Assembly: GCA_025465145.1 (NCBI GenBank)
Contig: JAODNS010000006.1
Span: forward strand, 1-5,457
Length of the DNA stretch: 5,457 nucleotides
From: Frankiales bacterium
GTDB taxonomy: Bacteria > Actinomycetota > Actinomycetes > Mycobacteriales > SCTD01
Direction of reading: 5' to 3'
Shown here: piece by piece, positions 1-5,457 of the stretch
How positions within the stretch are numbered: position 1 is the first letter of the stretch
How the letters are laid out: each line of letters starts with the position of its first letter
Translations under genes and position numbers: made by a program
The notes under the pieces: model-generated
What the model saw: only the letters and a program-made list of their open reading frames with translations
The model's database searches: none
What the model was told of the DNA's origin: nothing

Positions 1-1269
1 CTGCTGCTCGCGGCCTGCGGCGGCGGCAGCGCGGGCGGCGCCACGACGAAGGCCGGGGGTGGGAGCAGCCCCAGCCTGCCGACGGGGCCGGTCACCCTGA
101 CCTTCGTCAACGCCCAGGACCCGGGCACCTTCGACAAGGTGATCGCAGGCTTCACCAGAGCCCACCCCAACATCACGATCAAGCAGCAGGTCGTCCCCTT
201 CGACGACCTGAACACGACGGTCCAGTCGCGCCTCCAGTCCAAGGACGCCGGCATCGACCTCTACGACGTCGACCAGCCGCGCCTGGCGTCGTTCGCCGTC
301 CGCGGGTACCTGGCCGACCTAGAGGACATCGCCTCGTCGCCGGCGGCCGCCAAGGTGGACCCGAAGGCGATGGAAGCCACGAAGTACAACGGCAAGCAGT
401 ACGCCATGCCGCGCTGGACGTCGACGCAGCTCCTGTACTTCAACAAGGCCCTGCTGAAGAAGGCGGGGGTCCCTGCGCCGAGCGGTGACCCGGCCGCTCG
501 CATGACCTGGGAGGACGTGGCCGCGGCAGGCAAGAAGGCCCAGGCCGGGGGCGCGAAGTGGGGGCTGACCTTCGAGCAGGTGGACCGGTACTACCAGCTG
601 CAGCCGCTGCCTGAGTCGCTCGGCGCGGGTCCCGGTCTCAAGGGGGAGGGGCTCCTGACGCCCGACGTCACCAACCCGGGCTGGGTCAAGGCGTTCCAGT
701 GGTACCGCTCCACGTTCGCCGACGGCCTCTCCCCGCGCGGCATCACCGCGGAGCAGACAGCCCCGCTGTTCGCGCAGGGCAACACCGCGTTCTTCGCCGG
801 CGGTCCGTGGAACGCGCAGGCGTTCGACCAGGCCAAGTTCGACTACGGCGTGGCGCCCTTCCCGATGTTCTCCGGCGGCAAGCCGGCGTCGTCGACGGGC
901 TCGTGGGCGACCGGTGTCAGCCCGTTCTCGAAGAACCAGGCCGCGGCCAAGCTGTTCATCAGCTACATGACGACCGACCCGACCGGCGCCTGGGAGGCCA
1001 ACAGCAACAACATCCCGGTGCAGCAGGACGCCTTCCAGCAGTACATGACGACCACGAAGGCGAAGGGGTCGACCGCCACGCAGATGGCTGCCATCGTCGA
1101 AGCCGAGCTGGCCGAGGGGGCGGTGTCCCGACCGACGACCGCCGGCTTCGTCGACTTCGAGACGGACATGAACAAGGCGTTCGCCGACATCCGGAACGGC
1201 GCCGACCCGGCCGCCCGGCTGCAGCAGGCTGCACAGCAGCTCGACCGTGACCTCGCCAAGTACCGCTGA
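1..1269 (+). CDS. Sugar ABC transporter substrate-binding lipoprotein (family 1), 5'-truncated
   Basis: This is the extracytoplasmic receptor of a carbohydrate importer; it would bind a sugar outside the membrane and deliver it to the two permeases that follow. The reading frame is open from base 1, so the start codon and most of the signal peptide are missing. The first residues in the window, LLLAAC-G, form a lipobox; the Cys at 16-18 (residue 6 here) would be lipidated and become the mature N-terminus. A Gly/Ser/Thr-rich linker follows, typical of actinobacterial lipoproteins. The mature part is about 417 residues, a normal length for the family. Family-typical stretches are LLYFNKALLKKAGVPAP (around residues 144-160), TWEDV (169-173) and FFAGGPWN (264-271), as in MalE/UgpB-like proteins. 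It ends with TGA at 1267-1269. The first in-frame ATG (139) lies well inside the mature domain and is not the start. The sugar cannot be inferred. Confidence 0.93.
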   Translation: MLLAACGGGSAGGATTKAGGGSSPSLPTGPVTLTFVNAQDPGTFDKVIAGFTRAHPNITIKQQVVPFDDLNTTVQSRLQSKDAGIDLYDVDQPRLASFAVRGYLADLEDIASSPAAAKVDPKAMEATKYNGKQYAMPRWTSTQLLYFNKALLKKAGVPAPSGDPAARMTWEDVAAAGKKAQAGGAKWGLTFEQVDRYYQLQPLPESLGAGPGLKGEGLLTPDVTNPGWVKAFQWYRSTFADGLSPRGITAEQTAPLFAQGNTAFFAGGPWNAQAFDQAKFDYGVAPFPMFSGGKPASSTGSWATGVSPFSKNQAAAKLFISYMTTDPTGAWEANSNNIPVQQDAFQQYMTTTKAKGSTATQMAAIVEAELAEGAVSRPTTAGFVDFETDMNKAFADIRNGADPAARLQQAAQQLDRDLAKYR

Positions 1270-2149
1270 CACAGGCAGGCGACGGGGCCGGCAGGGTGAC
1301 CTGCCGGCCGCCGTCGGCTTCCTGCTGCCGGCGGTCCTCGCCGCGGTCGTGCTGCGGCTGTGGCCGACGGGACAGGCGGTCTGGGACAGCCTGCACAGCA
1401 CGCCGCTCGGCATCATGCCGACGCACTGGACGGGCCTCGCGCAGTACCGCGACCTGTTCAGCGACCCTGCGTTCATCAACGCCCTGAAGGTCACAGCTGT
1501 CTTCGGCTTGATCATCAACCCCGTGCAGATCGCGGTCGCGCTCGCGCTCGCGTGCCTGTTCAACGAGCGGATCCGCGGCGTGGGGCTCATGCGGACGCTC
1601 GTCTTCCTGCCGGTGGCCATCCCGCAGAGCGTCTCGGCCGTCATCTGGGCGATCATGTTCCGGCCGGACGGCCCGCTGAACGGCACGCTGGCGCGGTTGG
1701 GACTCGACCCGCTCCGCTTCACCACGTCGCCCGGTCAGGCGCTCTGGTCGATCATGCTCGTGGTCTCCTGGATCGGCATCGGCTACTGGATGATGTTCCT
1801 GGTCGCCGGCCTCAAGGAGATCTCAGCCGACCTGTACGAGGCGGCCCGAATCGACGGTGCCGGCCGTTGGCAGCGGTTCAGGTACATCACCCTCCCGCAG
1901 CTGCGCCGCCAACTGGGGTTCGTCCTCGTCGCCGACACGATCTCCAACCTGCTGCTGTTCGCGCCGGTGCAGATTCTCACCAAGGGCGGACCCAACGGAC
2001 GTACCGACGTGATCATGAACGACATCTTCGAGCGGGCGTACACGCGCGGCGATGTCGGAGGAGCCGCCGCGGCGACTGTGGTGCTCGTCGCGGTCGCGCT
2101 CGTCATCGTCATCGTGCAGTTCCGCCTGCTGGCCGAGAGCAAGAACTGA
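1247..2149 (+). CDS. Sugar ABC transporter permease, MalF/UgpA-like
   Basis: This 300-residue inner-membrane protein would form one half of the transport channel. About six hydrophobic segments are visible, near residues 19-38, 79-104, 113-137, 165-188, 222-248 and 271-292. The cytoplasmic EAA loop that docks on the ATPase lies at residues 198-217: EAARIDGAG followed by ITLP. The stretch LTKGGPNGRTD after the fifth segment is characteristic of MalF/UgpA-type CUT1 permeases. The chosen start is GTG at 1247, the first start codon in this frame. It overlaps the end of the binding-protein gene by 23 bases and has no good Shine-Dalgarno sequence (only CAGCAG-like bases upstream). The next in-frame GTG lies inside the first membrane segment, so a later start would damage the protein; a CTG at 1301 is the only other reasonable choice. 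The family is certain, the exact start less so. Confidence 0.94.
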   Translation: MTSPSTADTGRRRGRQGDLPAAVGFLLPAVLAAVVLRLWPTGQAVWDSLHSTPLGIMPTHWTGLAQYRDLFSDPAFINALKVTAVFGLIINPVQIAVALALACLFNERIRGVGLMRTLVFLPVAIPQSVSAVIWAIMFRPDGPLNGTLARLGLDPLRFTTSPGQALWSIMLVVSWIGIGYWMMFLVAGLKEISADLYEAARIDGAGRWQRFRYITLPQLRRQLGFVLVADTISNLLLFAPVQILTKGGPNGRTDVIMNDIFERAYTRGDVGGAAAATVVLVAVALVIVIVQFRLLAESKN

Positions 2150-2150
2150 C

Positions 2151-3050
2151 ATGGCCGCCGACCAGGCCGTCGCACCTCTGCGCCCGGGCTCGCGGCGCGC
2201 GCTGGAGCGCGACGTGCGACGCCGACGCCGCGGTGGGGTAGGGACGCTCCTGCTCGCGACGCTGATCGCGCTGCTGTTCGTGCTCCCGCTGTGGTGGACC
2301 GTCGCGAGTGCGCTCCGCCCGCAGAGCGAGACGTTCCGCACCCTGTCGCCGGTGTCGCTGTGGACGCTCGTGCCGCGGCAGCTGACCTTGCACAACTTCG
2401 CCGAGCTCACCGAAGGTGACTTCCTCCGGGCCATGGGCAACAGCACGGTGGTGACGGTCGCCACACTCGTCATCGGCCTGGCGATCTGCTCCACAGCGGC
2501 CTTCGCCCTGGCGGTGCTCGAGTTCCGCGGCCGCGCGGCGGTGTTCGCCGTGATGGTCGTGTCCTTCCTCATCCCCTTCGACGCGATCGCGATCCCGCTG
2601 ACCACGATCTTCCGCGACGCGCACCTGCAGAACAGCTACCTCGGGCTGGTCCTGCCGGGGGTGGGGAACGGCTTCGCCGTCTTCCTGCTCCGGGGCTTCT
2701 TCCTCGGCATCCCCAAGGAACTGTCCGAGGCTGCCCGGATCGACGGGCTCGGCTGGTGGGGTGTGTTCTGGCGGATCTACCTGCCGCTGTCCCGACCAGC
2801 CATGGTCGGTGCCGGCCTGATCCTGTTCGTCTTCCAGTGGCAGGCCTACCTCTGGCCGCTGCTCATCGCGCCCGACGCGTCCAAGCGGGTCGCCCCGGTG
2901 GCGATCGCGCAGTTCGCCGGCGAGCACGGTGTCGACTTCGGCGCGATCTTCGCTGGCGCCGTCGTGACGGCCGCGCTGCCGCTGCTCGTGCTGCTGTTCT
3001 TCCAGCGCTACTTCACCCAGTCGCTCGCCGCCACGGGCGTGAAGGGGTGA
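2151..3050 (+). CDS. Sugar ABC transporter permease, MalG/UgpE-like
   Basis: This 299-residue membrane protein would be the second channel subunit, pairing with the preceding permease. An Arg-rich N-terminal tail (around residues 14-28) precedes the first hydrophobic segment (about 30-50), consistent with a cytoplasmic N-terminus. Further hydrophobic segments lie near 98-122, 128-150, 163-184, 217-240 and 264-284. The EAA loop is at residues 193-212 (EAARIDGLG, then IYLP). The C-terminus FFQRYFTQSLAATGVKG is the classic MalG-type ending. The ATG at 2151 begins 1 base after the upstream TGA (TGACATG), with a weak purine run GAGAG at 2135-2139, so translation is probably coupled to the preceding gene. 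The same frame is open back to an ATG at 2052, but those 33 extra residues are Ser/Arg-rich, overlap the upstream permease and do not resemble a permease. It is the last gene of the operon visible here. Confidence 0.95.
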   Translation: MAADQAVAPLRPGSRRALERDVRRRRRGGVGTLLLATLIALLFVLPLWWTVASALRPQSETFRTLSPVSLWTLVPRQLTLHNFAELTEGDFLRAMGNSTVVTVATLVIGLAICSTAAFALAVLEFRGRAAVFAVMVVSFLIPFDAIAIPLTTIFRDAHLQNSYLGLVLPGVGNGFAVFLLRGFFLGIPKELSEAARIDGLGWWGVFWRIYLPLSRPAMVGAGLILFVFQWQAYLWPLLIAPDASKRVAPVAIAQFAGEHGVDFGAIFAGAVVTAALPLLVLLFFQRYFTQSLAATGVKG

Positions 3051-3054
3051 GCTG

Positions 3055-3080
3055 GACGGCAGCCGGCCGTCGTGACGACG
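3055..3080 (+). terminator. Overlapping GC-rich inverted repeats after the permease operon; possible weak terminator
   Basis: Five bases after the permease stop, GACGGC (3055-3060) and GCCGTC (3066-3071) can form a 6-bp stem with the 5-base loop AGCCG. A second dyad, CGTCGTGACGACG at 3068-3080, has perfect 6-base arms around one central base and shares bases with the first, so the two are mutually exclusive in RNA. No T-run follows directly; the nearest is TTTT at 3096-3099, which overlaps the uvrA promoter motif. Actinobacterial terminators often lack T-runs, so the position is suggestive, but short GC dyads are common by chance in such DNA. The second dyad could instead be an operator. Confidence 0.25.
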
Positions 3081-3097
3081 CCTGCGGCGGAAGGGTT

Positions 3098-3120
3098 TTG
3101 TCGGACCCCGGCGTTAGCCT
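3098..3120 (+). promoter_or_regulatory. RecA-independent DNA-damage promoter (PafBC type) of uvrA
   Basis: The sequence reads TTGTCGGAC (3098-3106), then 8 bases, then TAGCCT (3115-3120). The actinobacterial RecA-NDp consensus is tTGTCRGtg-N8-TAnnnT, so all strongly conserved positions and the spacing match; only the weaker tg is replaced by ac. TAGCCT would be the -10 element, and the bases at the -35 position (AGGGTT, 3092-3097) look poor, as expected for promoters that need an activator. From mycobacterial work, the WYL-domain proteins PafB and PafC help RNA polymerase use such promoters after DNA damage. Transcription would start near 3126-3128, giving a leader of roughly 50 bases before uvrA. 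I see no LexA box (GAAC/GTTC dyad) between 3051 and 3179. Confidence 0.8.
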
Positions 3121-3179
3121 GGGAGGGGCGACTTCTCAGCCCGAGAACCCGACGCCATGCCCAGACAAGAACGGACCCG

Positions 3180-5457
<2,278 letters not shown>

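Noticed and set aside
319..1725. A 468-codon minus-strand frame opposite the binding protein and first permease
   Set aside because: It is a composition-driven shadow: Arg/Gly/Leu-rich, no domain, and antisense to two genes with clear family motifs.
2053..2058. TGTCGG resembling a second PafBC box
   Set aside because: It lies inside the first permease gene and no TAnnnT follows at the required distance (the bases there are GC-only), so it is a chance match.
2052..2150. An upstream ATG that would extend the second permease by 33 residues
   Set aside because: The extension is a Ser/Arg/Cys-rich translation of the end of the first permease in another frame; ATG 2151, 1 base after the preceding stop, gives a normal permease N-terminus.
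3143..3175. GAAC sequences in the uvrA leader as a possible LexA box
   Set aside because: Two GAAC half-sites occur (in GAGAACCC and AAGAACGG), but neither is followed by GTTC at the spacing needed for the actinobacterial SOS box.

Overview
The window is very GC-rich, its codons almost always end in G or C, and all genes lie on the + strand. Together with a UvrA that closely resembles the mycobacterial and streptomycete proteins and a promoter of the actinobacterial PafBC type, this points to a member of the Actinomycetota. I cannot place it in a genus from sequence alone.

Positions 1-3050 hold the end of a carbohydrate ABC-importer operon (CUT1 type). It consists of a solute-binding lipoprotein whose start lies outside the window, then a MalF/UgpA-like permease, then a MalG/UgpE-like permease. 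The genes are packed tightly: the first permease appears to start on a GTG inside the 3' end of the binding-protein gene, and the second starts 1 base after the stop of the first. No ATPase gene follows, so the importer probably borrows an ATPase encoded elsewhere, as MsiK does in streptomycetes, or one encoded upstream of the window. The sugar cannot be read from the sequence.

Positions 3051-3179 are the only intergenic gap. It begins with two overlapping GC-rich inverted repeats just after the permease stop, which could be a weak terminator. It then holds a full match to the RecA-independent DNA-damage promoter pattern (TTGTCRG, 10 more bases, then TAnnnT) recognised with the help of PafBC. 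I see no LexA box.

Positions 3180-5457 encode the first 759 residues of UvrA, the damage-recognition ATPase of nucleotide excision repair; the gene runs off the window's end. The promoter fits this gene's role and suggests that uvrA is transcribed separately from the sugar operon. Two details of this UvrA merit a second look: the first ABC signature reads LAGGEAQ rather than LSGGEAQ, and one zinc-binding CxxC pair is broken (C257-L-Y-D260).

I found no evidence of an undescribed system, mobile element, CRISPR array or RNA gene. The window looks like ordinary chromosomal core plus a transport operon.
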